This document shows positions 17,969-26,961 of a stretch of DNA of 64,000 nt, one piece after another. Source of the stretch: Gordonia rubripertincta. GTDB lineage: Bacteria > Actinomycetota > Actinomycetes > Mycobacteriales > Mycobacteriaceae. Location: the NCBI RefSeq assembly GCF_038024875.1, contig NZ_CP136136.1, positions 1 through 64,000 on the forward strand. The letters run 5' to 3'. The notes beneath the pieces are model-generated. The model had not been told where the DNA came from, did not search any database, and saw only the letters and a program-made list of their open reading frames with translations. The number at the start of each line of letters is the position of its first letter. The first letter of the stretch is position 1. The translations under genes and the position numbers were made by a program.

Positions 17969-18712
17969 TCAGACCAACCGCGGCACCGGCGTACGTCGGT
18001 ACGGACTGATCGCGGCACGCATACGCGTGACGATGAGGTCGACGATGCGCGGGTCGGGCCCGAGGGGCGCGGCGACGGCGTCGGCACCGTAGGTCTCCAG
18101 ACGCTGATGGAAGAGTCCCGGTGCGAGCAGGTAACTCGCGACCACGACGCGGCGTCCGGTACGGCGTGCCTTCTCGATCGCCTCCGGCACCGACGGTTGC
18201 GCAGTGGTGACGAACCCGACCTCCACGCGGCCGCCGATCAGCGATTCCAGTTGCCGTGCAGCCAGATACACCTGTCCGCAGGCACTGGAATCCGACGATC
18301 CGGCGGCAGCCAGGACCACCGCGTCGCCCGGCTCCCAGCCGGCCTCGGCGAGCCGCAGGCGGGCGACCGCCGCGATCGCCGGGTCGGGGCCGAGCGCTCG
18401 GGTCACGACCGTGTCGGACCGCCCGGCGAGCGCGACGTGTTCGGGGATGTCCTTGCGGACGTGGTAACCCGACGCGAGAAACGCCGGCACCAGGACCGCG
18501 GGTTTGTCGAGGTCGGCGATCACCTCACCGGGAGTCGGCCCGAGCACGTCGACGAAGGCGGTGCGGGTGAGCCCGATCCGTGCGCTGACGGCCTCGGCGA
18601 TCTCGGCGATCACGGTGACGCCGTGCGGGTTACGGGTGCCGTGCGCGACCAGCACAGGACTGACGTCACGCAGGCGGTCGCCGTGCGGGAGCCGAACGTG
18701 GTTGTGTCGCAT
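17969..18712 (-). CDS. sirohydrochlorin chelatase (CbiX/SirB family)
   Basis: About 247 residues with two chelatase half-domains. The metal-binding His lies in LVAHGTRNP (about residues 23-31) and ASGYHVRKDIPEH supplies further His residues, as in CbiX/SirB. It would insert Fe(II) into sirohydrochlorin to make siroheme, the cofactor needed by NirB. ATG 18712 is preferred to the upstream frame start because AGGGGAGA lies 5 bases before it. It is the last gene of the nitrate assimilation operon, 36 bases after nnaR. The M. tuberculosis counterpart (Rv0259c) is next to the nnaR-like gene too. Confidence 0.88.
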   Translation of the reverse strand: MRHNHVRLPHGDRLRDVSPVLVAHGTRNPHGVTVIAEIAEAVSARIGLTRTAFVDVLGPTPGEVIADLDKPAVLVPAFLASGYHVRKDIPEHVALAGRSDTVVTRALGPDPAIAAVARLRLAEAGWEPGDAVVLAAAGSSDSSACGQVYLAARQLESLIGGRVEVGFVTTAQPSVPEAIEKARRTGRRVVVASYLLAPGLFHQRLETYGADAVAAPLGPDPRIVDLIVTRMRAAISPYRRTPVPRLV

Positions 18713-18748
18713 GTGTTCTCCCCTGGACCTGGTCATCGTCTTCGGCAG

Positions 18749-19984
18749 TCATTCGTCTTCGGCGTCGTACTCGAGATCGACGGCCAGGCGGTAACCGCGT
18801 TTGACGACGGTCTGTACCATCTTCGAATCCCCTAGCGCCGCACGGAGTCGCGCGACCGCGACCTCGACGGCGTGGGTGTCGGAGCTGTCGCCGGGCAGCA
18901 CCGCCAGCATCTCCTGCCGCGACACCACCCGACCGGGATTGCGCGCAAGCAGTTTCAGCAGCAGGAGGCCCGTCGCCGACAGATCCTTCAGCTCGCCGTC
19001 GACGACGACGGCCTGCCCGCGGATCGCGGTGTCGTGTCCGGCGACCCGCAGCACGTGGGTGCGGCGCGGTAGTTCGTCGGTGATCAGGCGCGCGAGCGCC
19101 CCGAGCCGGAACCGGCGCGGATACGTCGTCGGGATCTGCAGCGCCTCCAGCGGACTGGCGGTCACCGATCCCACGCACATCACCGGGACCGAGGTGCGCA
19201 GTGCGTGCACGAACTGCTGCAGCTTCCCTAGCTCCTTGGCGCGGGTGAGGATCGACGCCGCGGCCGGCGCGCTGGTGAAGGTGATCGCGTCGAGATCGCC
19301 GCGCAGCACCTGGGCGATCATCTTGTCGATGCGCGCCACGTCCGGGTGCATGTTCCAGCGGTAGACCGGGATCGGGACGACCTCGGCGCCCGCGGCACGC
19401 AGGACGGTGCAGAAGTCCGGCAGCGGTTCCCACTCGCTCGTCGCACCGTGGAGCTGTACCGCGATTCGCACACCCTCCACCCCCTCCGCGAGCAGGTGAT
19501 CGAGCACCTCCGAGGAGGATTCACTCTCCGGCGACCACTCCTCCCGCAGGCCCGCGGCGCGGATCGCGCCCTTCGCCTTGGGGCCGCGCGCGATCAGCCG
19601 GCTCTCGGCCAGCGAACGCAGCACGTCCTCGGCGTTGCCCCAGCCGTCGGCCGCCTCGATCCAGCCGCGGAATCCGATTCCGGTGGTCGCCACCATGATC
19701 TGCGGCGGCGAGGCGATGATCTCCTCGGTGACCCGCTCGAGCTCGGTGTCGTCGACGAGCGGCAGGATGCGGATGGTCGGCGCCTGCACGACCCGAGCAC
19801 CGCGTCGTTCGAGCAGCGCGGCGAACTCCTCGGCACGACGCGCCGCGGTGATGCCGATGGTGAATCCGGTGAGTGGCAACGGGTCGGTGGGCAACGCGTC
19901 TGGGGGCAACGCGTCTGGGGGCAACGCGTCTGGGGGCAACGGGTCTGGGTCGGTCGGGTCACCGGGAAGATTGATGGCGTTCAC
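18749..19984 (-). CDS. nnaR: NnaR-type HemD/winged-helix nitrate assimilation regulator
   Basis: A 411-residue fusion. Residues about 40-290 form a uroporphyrinogen-III synthase (HemD) domain (ITAARRAEEFAALLERRG, VATTGIGFRGW, AITFTSAPAA). Residues about 310-405 form an OmpR-type winged helix (DLSATGLLLLKLLARNPG, THAVEVAVARLRAAL, TVVKRGYRLA). Homologues in mycobacteria (Rv0260c; NnaR in M. smegmatis) act with GlnR to switch on nitrate assimilation. Whether the HemD part still makes porphyrin is unclear. The GTG start overlaps the nirD stop (GTGA), showing coupling. The N-terminus is a Pro/Asp repeat made by a 15-bp tandem repeat. Confidence 0.88.
   Translation of the reverse strand: MNAINLPGDPTDPDPLPPDALPPDALPPDALPTDPLPLTGFTIGITAARRAEEFAALLERRGARVVQAPTIRILPLVDDTELERVTEEIIASPPQIMVATTGIGFRGWIEAADGWGNAEDVLRSLAESRLIARGPKAKGAIRAAGLREEWSPESESSSEVLDHLLAEGVEGVRIAVQLHGATSEWEPLPDFCTVLRAAGAEVVPIPVYRWNMHPDVARIDKMIAQVLRGDLDAITFTSAPAAASILTRAKELGKLQQFVHALRTSVPVMCVGSVTASPLEALQIPTTYPRRFRLGALARLITDELPRRTHVLRVAGHDTAIRGQAVVVDGELKDLSATGLLLLKLLARNPGRVVSRQEMLAVLPGDSSDTHAVEVAVARLRAALGDSKMVQTVVKRGYRLAVDLEYDAEDE
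19876..19950 (-). repeat. 15-bp in-frame tandem repeat in nnaR N-terminus
   Basis: Plus-strand unit GCAACGCGTCTGGGG occurs three times without mismatch (19891-19935), flanked by one diverged copy on each side: five units, all multiples of three. It encodes repeated (D)ALPP/DPLP at about residues 13-37 of NnaR. Copy number could vary between strains without breaking the frame. Confidence 0.9.
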
Positions 19985-20406
19985 GCGGGAAAGAACACCT
20001 CGACGATCCGCTCGACGACGCGTACGCCGTAACTCGGCACAGAGACCGACTCATCGTCCAGGCACACACCCGTCCGCAGGGCGAAGACCTGCTTGCCCAG
20101 CGGCGAGGCCACCGTCGGCTCGCCGGCGCGGTCACCGGTGAGTCCGCGTGAGAGCACCGCGGCGCGGCCGAACGGGTCGATGTTGCCGATGGCGTACAGG
20201 CGGGAGCGGCCGGGCGCCGCCTCACGGTCGGTCTCTGCCGCGGGCAGCCGGAACAGCGCCGCCTGCTCACCGCGCGGTCCGAGGACCGCGACTCCGCGTC
20301 CGACGGTCAGGTCGTCGATCGGGCACGCCCGCGCCCAGGCTCCCTCGACCGCCCCCGACCCGTCGGCTCCGGACCGCTGTCCCGTCTCGTCTGGTGCGAT
20401 GGTCAT
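19981..20406 (-). CDS. nirD: nitrite reductase small subunit NirD
   Basis: A 141-residue Rieske-like protein. It has the NirD signature YAIGNIDPFG...VLSRGL and SPLGKQVFALRTG, but the Cys-His ligand pairs of true Rieske proteins are absent, which is normal for NirD. It is the accessory subunit of the assimilatory NADH-nitrite reductase that reduces nitrite to ammonium in the cytosol. Its ATG overlaps the nirB stop (ATGA) and its TGA overlaps the nnaR GTG, so nirB-nirD-nnaR are translationally coupled. Confidence 0.93.
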   Translation of the reverse strand: MTIAPDETGQRSGADGSGAVEGAWARACPIDDLTVGRGVAVLGPRGEQAALFRLPAAETDREAAPGRSRLYAIGNIDPFGRAAVLSRGLTGDRAGEPTVASPLGKQVFALRTGVCLDDESVSVPSYGVRVVERIVEVFFPA

Positions 20407-22986
20407 GTCGGCACTCCTTCCTTCACCGGCGCTGCGGTCACAACCGACCCGGTGTTCGCGTCTGCTCCCGGACGCACCTGCGGCATGTCGAGCAGCACCG
20501 GCACCTTACGTTCGTACTCGGCGAACCGGATGGTCGGGTCGACCACGTCGGGTGCGTTCACGAACGACACGAACCTCTTCAACTTGTCCTCGTCGTCGAG
20601 CACCGCCGCCCATTCGTCGGTGTATCCGGCGACGTGCCGGGCCATGGCGTCCTCGAGTTCGGCGGCGAGTCCCAGGCTGTCGTCGCAGACGACCGCCTTG
20701 AGATGGTCCAGTCCGCCTTCGAGGGACTCCAGCCACGGCGCGGTGCGCTGCAGCCGATCGGCGGTACGGATGTAGAACATGAGGTACCGATCAATGTAGG
20801 CGACCAGAGTGTCGTCATCCACTCCGCTCGCCAGCAGCTGGGCATGCTTGGGGCTCTGACCGCCGTTGCCGCCGACATAGAGGTTCCAGCCGTTCTCGGT
20901 GGCGATGACGCCGACGTCCTTGCCGCGGGCCTCCGCGCATTCGCGGGCGCATCCCGAAACCCCGAACTTGATCTTGTGCGGCGAGCGCAGCCCCCGGTAA
21001 CGCTTCTCCAGGAAGACCGCCATGCCGACCGAGTCCTGCACGCCGTACCGGCACCAGGTGGATCCGACGCAGCTCTTCACCGTGCGGAGACTCTTGCCGT
21101 AGGCGTGCCCGGACTCCATCCCGGCGTCGACGAGGCGCCGCCAGATCTCGGGCAGCTGGTCTACGCGGGCACCGAACAGGTCGATGCGCTGGCCACCGGT
21201 GATCTTGGTGTACAACCCGTAATCGCGGGCGATCTCACCGATGACGATGAGCTGCTCGGGGGTGACCTCGCCGCCCGGCATACGGGGCACCACCGAGTAC
21301 GAGCCGTTCTTCTGCATGTTCGCGAGGAAGTGGTCGTTGGTGTCCTGCAGTCCGGCCTGCTCGCCGTCGAGGATGTGATCGCTCGAGGTGGAGGCGAGGA
21401 TCGAGGCGACGGTCGGCTTGCAGATCTCGCAGCCCTGGCCGGTGCCGTAGCGGTCGATGAGTTCGGAGAAGGTCCGGATGCCGGTGACGGCGACGATCTC
21501 GAACAACTCGGCGCGCGACTGGGCGAAGTGGTCGCACAGCGACTTGCTGAGCTCGACGCCAGACGCCGACAGGAGCTGCTTGATGCTCGGGAGGCAACCG
21601 CCGCAGGTGGTGCCGGCCGAGGTACAGCCCTTGACCGCGGCGATGTCGCAGGCGCCATCGGCGATGGCCGCGCAGATCGAACCCTTCGACACCCCGTTGC
21701 AGGAGCAGATCTCGGCGTCGTCGGGCAGCGCGTCCATACCGACGCCGGTGCCGCCTTCCGGGGCGATCAGTGCCGCTGGGTCGCCGGGGATCTCGCGACC
21801 CACCATCGGCTTGAGCAGCGCGTAGGCCGACGCGTCGCCGACCAGGATGCCGCCGAGCAGGGTCTTCGCGTCGTCGCTGACGACGATCTTCGCGTACTTG
21901 CCGGCGACCGCGTCGTGGTAGGTGATCTCGAGGGCGTTCTCCGTGGTCGCGAACGCGTCGCCGAAGCTGGCGACGTCGACGCCCAGTAGCTTGAGTTTGG
22001 TCGACATGTCGGCGCCGGGGAAGGTCGACGAGCCGCCGAGCAGGCGATCGGCGACGACCTCGGCGGTCGAATAGCCGGGGGCGACGAGTCCGTAGCAACG
22101 GCCCTCGACCGCGGCGACCTCACCGATGGCGAAAATGTGCTCGTCGTCGGTGACGCAGTTCGTGTCGACGAGGACACCCCCGCGCTCGGCGACCGCGAGG
22201 CCCGCGTCGCGGGCGAGCTGATCCCGGGGCCGGACGCCGGCCGAGAAGACGACCAGCGAGGCATCGATCAGCGACTCGTCGGAGAGCGTGACGCGCAGGC
22301 CGCCGTTCTCCGCGTCGGCGATCTCCGAGGTGCCGACACCGATGTGGACCTCGAGGCCGAGGTCGGTGACGAGGTTCTTCAGGATCGCGCCGCCGCCGGC
22401 GTCGACCTGCATCGGCATCAGCCGCGGTGCGAATTCGACCACATGCGGCTTGAGGCCCATCAGCTTGAGCGCGTTGGCCGCCTCGAGCCCGAGCAGGCCG
22501 CCACCGACCACGACGCCCGTCGCCCTCGGGCCGGCCGCGTCGGCGGCCGCCCGGATGTCGTCGAGATCGTCGAGCGTGCGGTAGACGAAGCACTTGGAGT
22601 TGTCGTGCCCCGGCACCGGCGGCACGAAAGCGTAGGAGCCCGTCGCGAGAACGAGTGCGTCGTAGGCGATCTCGCGACCACCGGAGGTGACCACACGTCG
22701 CCGCGCGCGGTCGATCCCGGTGACGGACTCACCCCAGATGCGTGACGACGAGATCGTCACCGTCGTAGGTGTTGCCGTCCAGCGCGAGCGAATCACGCTG
22801 CCATGCACCGACGTAGGAGGACAGACCCACCCGGTCGTAGGCCGGATCGCGCTCCTCGGAGACGATCTCGACGCGCCACCGGTTGTCGGTGTCACGCTTG
22901 CGCATCTCCTGCACGAAGCGGTGGCCGACCATGCCGTGACCCACTACGACGACGGTGTTTCGGCCGGTGCTGGTCCTGCTGCTCAT
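20403..22986 (-). pseudogene. nirB: nitrite reductase large subunit NirB, single-base frameshift
   Basis: Two overlapping frames together encode a normal NirB (860 residues once repaired). The first frame (from ATG 22986) gives the FAD-binding start TVVVVGHGMVGHRF and continues to DLVVTHLG, where a TGA follows. The second resumes at GESVTGIDRARRRVV and carries the NAD-binding GGGLLGLEAANAL, the BFD-type cysteines CSCNG and CGGCLPS, and the siroheme/4Fe-4S part (TWCRYGVQDS, FGVSGCARECAEA, YVGGNGG). The switch point is a G4 run (CTGGGGTG, 22732-22735 on the plus strand) where CTGGGTG would keep frame. As written only about 85 residues would be made. It may be a sequencing error or a real mutation. 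Confidence 0.9.
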
Positions 22987-23036
22987 TGTCTACTCCCTGT
23001 GCATTGCCTGGTGGTCGAGTTATGCCGCGGGCGAAT

Positions 23037-24501
23037 TCAGGCCAGTGCTTCCCTGGTGGCCGGCTCACCGGTGCCATCGGTGGTGCCGGCGGTCTCCGCG
23101 ACCGGCAGATCGGTGGTCTCGCCGACGACGATCGGGCGTCGTGCGTAGAACCACCAGGTGACCACCGCGGCCACCACGTAGAAGGTGAGGAACACCCCAG
23201 AAGGCCTGCGTCGCCGACTGATTGGACTTGTAGCTGGACCGCAGCACCAGGTTGATGCCGACACCGCCGAGGCCACCCGCCGCACCGGCGATGCCGATGA
23301 GTGCGCCGGACATGCTGCGCGACCAGGTGGACTTGCCGAAGGCGTTGAGCCCCGTCAGCGTCTGCGCCTTGTGTTCCCAGATCGTCGGGATGATCTTGTA
23401 CACCGAACCGTTGGCGATCCCGGAGATCAGGAACAGCAGGATGAAGCCGGTGATGAAGGCCGCGAGGACACCGCCGCTGATCACCTTGCCGTTGGCGTCG
23501 GCCGACATGCCGGCGATCACGAGGATCGAGGCAGATGCGGCCATCGCGATGAAGCAGTACAGCGTGACCTTGCCGCCACCGATACGGTCGGCGAGCTTGC
23601 CGCCGTAGGGGCGGGCCAGCGAGCCGAGAAGCGGTCCGATCCAGGCGATCTGCGCTGCCGCGAGGGCGGGCTTGGAGGCGCCGGCGGAGGTGAAGCTGAT
23701 GTTGAGGACCTGGCTGAACGCGAAGCCGAAACCGATGAACGAGCCGAAGGTGCCGATGTAGAGCAGGCAGATGAGCCAGGTGTCGTGGTACTTCAGGCAG
23801 TCGATCATCGCCTTGCCGCTGGCGGTCTGATGGTCGAGGTTGTCCATGTAGATCGCCGCGCCGACACCCGCGACCGCAAGTGCCACGAGGTAGATCGCGC
23901 AGACGATCTCGGGCTGGTCGGCGAAGAGCCAGATGACCAGCAGTCCGATGACCTGGACGACCGGGACGCCGATGTTGCCGCCGCCCGCGTTGAGGCCGAG
24001 CGCCCAACCCTTGAGGCGCTGCGGGTAGAAGGCGTTGATGTTGGTCATCGAGGAGGCGAAGTTGCCGCCGCCGAAGCCGGTGATGGCCGCAACCGCGAGG
24101 AACCAGCCGAACCCGAATTCGCCCGGGTTCATCATCAGCATCATCGTCAGGCCCGTCGGGACGAGCAGCACGATGGCGGAGAAGATCGCCCAGTTGCGTC
24201 CGCCGAATCTCGCGGTGGCCTGGGTGTACGGGATGCGCAGGCACGAGCCGACGAGGGTCGCGGTCGCGGCGATGACGAACTTCTGATCCATGCTGATGCC
24301 GTACTCGGGGCCCATGAACAGGGCCATCACCGAGAACAGCGACCAGATGGAGAAACCGACGTGCTCGCAGATCACCGACCACACGAGGTTTCGCTTGGCG
24401 ATCGCGGCATTGCCGTTCTCCCAGGCGACCCGGTCCTCCGGGTCCCAGTCGGTGATGGTGTGGTCACGCTTGAGCTGCGCTCTGAGGTCTGCGAATGCCA
24501 T
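23037..24501 (-). pseudogene. narK: NarK-type nitrate/nitrite transporter, single-base frameshift near the C-terminus
   Basis: MFS nitrate/nitrite transporter, 487 residues when repaired. Conserved NNP-family features are seen: GGGNFASSMTNINAFYP and GLNAGGGNIGVPVVQ (the two Gly-rich nitrate signatures), plus 12 predicted membrane spans. The frame breaks after SATQAFW: TGGGGTGTTCC (G4 at 23195-23198) where TGGGTG would continue as VFLTFYVVAAVVTWWF, the last helix, to a stop at 23037. As written the protein loses its last helix and gains an Arg-rich tail. It leads the operon, 50 bases before nirB. The second indel of identical context lies in nirB, 460 bases away. Confidence 0.9.
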
Positions 24502-24643
24502 GCTGCCCCGTCTTCCGATGCTTGGTGGTCACTGCACGAGCAGTGCGGGCTGTCTTCTCGACACGACAGTGAGCCGTCATATCGGACGCCGACACCGATG
24601 TCGTGCGACTGAGACCAAGCATCCCGGGGACGTGTTGCGCGGA

Positions 24644-24659
24644 TTTTCCGCGAGGTGAC
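24644..24659 (-). promoter_or_regulatory. GlnR-like box upstream of narK
   Basis: Minus strand GTCAC-CTCGCG-GAAAA matches the actinobacterial GlnR pattern gTnAC-n6-GaAAC in all but the last base, about 145 bases before the narK ATG. The adjoining GTGAC-N6-GTCAC palindrome (24655-24670) overlaps it. GlnR control of nitrate assimilation is known in mycobacteria. This site is a motif match only. Confidence 0.4.
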
Positions 24660-24673
24660 CGGACCGTCACGTT

Positions 24674-24706
24674 GTTCTCACTTCGGCACGAAGGCCGTGT
24701 GAGAAC
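24674..24706 (-). terminator. hairpin downstream of the Rv3205c-like gene
   Basis: Minus strand GTTCTCAC-A-CGGC-CTTCGT-GCCG-AA-GTGAGAAC: an 8-bp outer and 4-bp inner stem, starting 34 bases after the stop of the gene at 24741. There is no T-run. It probably ends that transcript before the nitrate operon promoter; it could also be an operator. Confidence 0.55.
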
Positions 24707-24740
24707 TCCGACAAACCTCGATCGGGGCTGTGAGCTGCGG

Positions 24741-25595
24741 TTATACGAGCAAACGTACCAGCTCGACGACCCGCTGCAACCCGGGCAGTGCGCCGGCGGT
24801 CGAGCGCGGGTGCAGGGCGTGGACGGCCAGGCGGAACATCGTCGCCCGCAGCATCATCTGCGGCCACTCCGGCTGATCGGACCATCGCTGGACGAGTTCG
24901 GTGTCGGCGCCACCCCAGGCCAGGGCGTCGACCACCGCCACCGCGGCCGCCCACGAGGCAGGCCGCCAGTACGGGACGATGTCGGTGATGCCCGGAGCCG
25001 CGGCTCCGGCGAAGAGCACGGTGCCGAACAGGTCGCCGTGCACGACCTGAGACGGCAGCTCCACCGGCTTGCGGAGCTTCGCAAGGGTCCTCAGCATCTC
25101 GACGCTCTGCACGCCGTCCGGCGCCGTCGGCTCGGCCATGCCCGCGGCACGCGCCGAGCGCAACGGGACCTCTTCCCACGCGGCGCGGTCGGCGGCGGTG
25201 AAGACGTCGACGTCGGTGTGCGGCGGCGCGGGCGGTTGCAGCAGGAAGCGCGGACGTTCGAGAGACGCGGTCGCCTCGTGCAGACGGTCGGCGACGAGGA
25301 CGACCTCGTCGTGGCGCGGTTCGGGTGTCCCGGCGATGTAGGTGTCGGCACGCCAACCCGAGACGACGTAGCGGCCGTCGGTGGCACGGAACGGGCGTGC
25401 GATCCGCATGCCCTCGACATAGAGCGTCTCGCGGACGGCGGCCGACCAGGCGGCGCGTGCGTGGTCGGGCACGAGCGACAGCACGACCTCACCGACGCGC
25501 CAGCCACCGATCCATGATTCGCCCATGGCGACGGGCGGATGGGAGGTGAGCCCGAACGTGTTCAGCACGTGTTCGGGCGGCTCGACGGTATTCAC
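24741..25595 (-). CDS. conserved actinobacterial protein, Rv3205c family (phosphotransferase-like)
   Basis: A 284-residue protein of an actinobacteria-specific family (TIGR02569-type). A kinase-like core is suggested by VVHGDLFGTVLF (about residues 188-199), resembling the HGDxxxxN catalytic loop of aminoglycoside phosphotransferases, followed by GITDIVPYWRPASWAAAVAVVDALAWGGAD, shortened here to the motif DIVPYWRP. The Asn after HGD is replaced, so activity is uncertain. GTG start at 25595. It lies next to moeZ as in M. tuberculosis; the nitrate operon has been inserted on its downstream side. Function unknown. Confidence 0.8.
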   Translation of the reverse strand: MNTVEPPEHVLNTFGLTSHPPVAMGESWIGGWRVGEVVLSLVPDHARAAWSAAVRETLYVEGMRIARPFRATDGRYVVSGWRADTYIAGTPEPRHDEVVLVADRLHEATASLERPRFLLQPPAPPHTDVDVFTAADRAAWEEVPLRSARAAGMAEPTAPDGVQSVEMLRTLAKLRKPVELPSQVVHGDLFGTVLFAGAAAPGITDIVPYWRPASWAAAVAVVDALAWGGADTELVQRWSDQPEWPQMMLRATMFRLAVHALHPRSTAGALPGLQRVVELVRLLV

Positions 25596-25692
25596 CAGGT
25601 CAGATTACCGAGCGCAGGTGACCGATTCGAGAAGGCACGCGGTGGGAGCATCCGGGAACGGATGCCCGCCCTCCCACACGGCGAGAAGGCGT

Positions 25693-26889
25693 TCAGTAGA
25701 CCGGCAGCGTCTTGTCGACCTGGTTGGCCCAGGCGGTGACCCCACCCTGCAGGTGGGTGGCGTCGGCGAAACCGGCTCGCTTGAGTGCGGCGAGCGCCTC
25801 GGCCGACCGGATGCCGGTCTTGCAGTAGAGAACGGTCGGACGGTCCTGCGGAACCTTCGCCAGGCCCTCGCCGGAGAGGATCTCGCCCTTGGGGATGAGG
25901 GTCGCACCCTCGATCCGCACGATGTCCCACTCGACCGGCTCGCGCACGTCGATGATCGCCAGCTTCTCCCCCGCGTCGATCTTCTGCTTGAGCTCGACGG
26001 CGGTGAGCGTCGACCCGGCTGCGGCGTCGGAGGCCTCGCTGGAGACCACACCGCAGAAGTCGTCGTAGTCGATGAGGCCGGCGATGCGCTCGCCTTCCGG
26101 GTCCTTGCGGATCTTGATGGTCCGGTAGGTCATGTCAAGGGCGTCGTAGACCATGAGGCGGCCGAGCAGCGGTTCACCGATACCGCAGATGAGTTTGATG
26201 GCCTCGGTGCCCATGATCGAGCCGATCGAGGCGCACAGGATGCCGAGGACACCGCCCTCGGCGCACGACGGCACCATCCCGGGCGGCGGGGCCTGTGGGT
26301 AGAGGTCGCGGTAGTTGATGCCTCGACCGTCGGGGGCGTCCTCCCAGAACACCGACGCCTGACCCTCGAAGCGGTAGATCGATCCCCAGACGTACGGCTT
26401 GTGCGCGAGCACCGCGGCGTCGTTGACCAGATAGCGGGTCGCGAAGTTGTCGGTGCCGTCGAGGATGAGGTCGTACTGCGAGAACAACTCGATCGCGCCC
26501 TCGGGTTCGAGTCGCTGATCGTGGATGTTCACCGTGACGTACGGATTGATCTCGAGGATCGAATCCCGCGCGCTCTCGGCCTTCGGGCGCCCGATGTCGG
26601 ACTGGCCGTGGATGACCTGGCGCTGCAGATTGGACTCGTCGACGATGTCGAACTCGACGATGCCGATGGTGCCGATACCCGCCGCGGCGAGGTACAGAAG
26701 CGTCGGCGAACCGAGTCCGCCGGCGCCGATGACGAGCACCTTCGCATTCTTCAGACGCTTCTGACCGTCCATCCCGACATCCGGGATGATCAGGTGGCGG
26801 CTGTAGCGGGCCACCTCTTCATTGCTCAGTTCAGCTGCCGGCTCCACGAGGGGTGGCAGTGACCCGGTGAGCGACCCTTGCGACGACAC
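25693..26889 (-). CDS. moeZ: MoeZ, adenylyltransferase/sulfurtransferase
   Basis: A 398-residue fusion of an E1-like MoeB domain (about 20-260: GAGGLGSPTLLYLAAAGIG nucleotide loop, NLQRQVIHGQSDIG, DGTDNFATRYLVND) and a C-terminal rhodanese domain (about 300-395) with active-site Cys in LYCKTGIRSAEA. It adenylates and thiocarboxylates ubiquitin-like sulfur carriers for molybdopterin, cysteine (CysO) and other thio-cofactors. GTG start at 26889 follows GGAGG by 5 bases. A SigH-type promoter stands about 42 bases upstream, consistent with its known place in the thiol-stress regulon. Confidence 0.93.
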   Translation of the reverse strand: MSSQGSLTGSLPPLVEPAAELSNEEVARYSRHLIIPDVGMDGQKRLKNAKVLVIGAGGLGSPTLLYLAAAGIGTIGIVEFDIVDESNLQRQVIHGQSDIGRPKAESARDSILEINPYVTVNIHDQRLEPEGAIELFSQYDLILDGTDNFATRYLVNDAAVLAHKPYVWGSIYRFEGQASVFWEDAPDGRGINYRDLYPQAPPPGMVPSCAEGGVLGILCASIGSIMGTEAIKLICGIGEPLLGRLMVYDALDMTYRTIKIRKDPEGERIAGLIDYDDFCGVVSSEASDAAAGSTLTAVELKQKIDAGEKLAIIDVREPVEWDIVRIEGATLIPKGEILSGEGLAKVPQDRPTVLYCKTGIRSAEALAALKRAGFADATHLQGGVTAWANQVDKTLPVY

Positions 26890-26930
26890 GAACGCCTCCA
26901 GTATTCGGCGAGTACACGGACTCTTGGCAC

Positions 26931-26957
26931 AACCACCGGAGTGGCGCGCTCATTCCC
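26931..26957 (-). promoter_or_regulatory. SigH-type promoter of moeZ
   Basis: Minus strand GGGAAT (26952-26957), 18 bases, GTT (26931-26933), a good match to GGGAAY-N16-18-GTT. It overlaps the region just before the stop of the DUF3152 gene, so moeZ can be transcribed apart from it under oxidative stress. Confidence 0.7.
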
Positions 26958-26961
26958 GCGA

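Noticed and set aside
2797..24920. Treating every CACCCCA as a frameshift
   Set aside because: The same heptamer occurs in intact genes, for example the WhiB7 turn EPWGVWGG near 4420, the Rv3205c-like protein near 24912 and the E1-like gene near 2800, where four G/C are needed for the frame. Only four sites break a gene.
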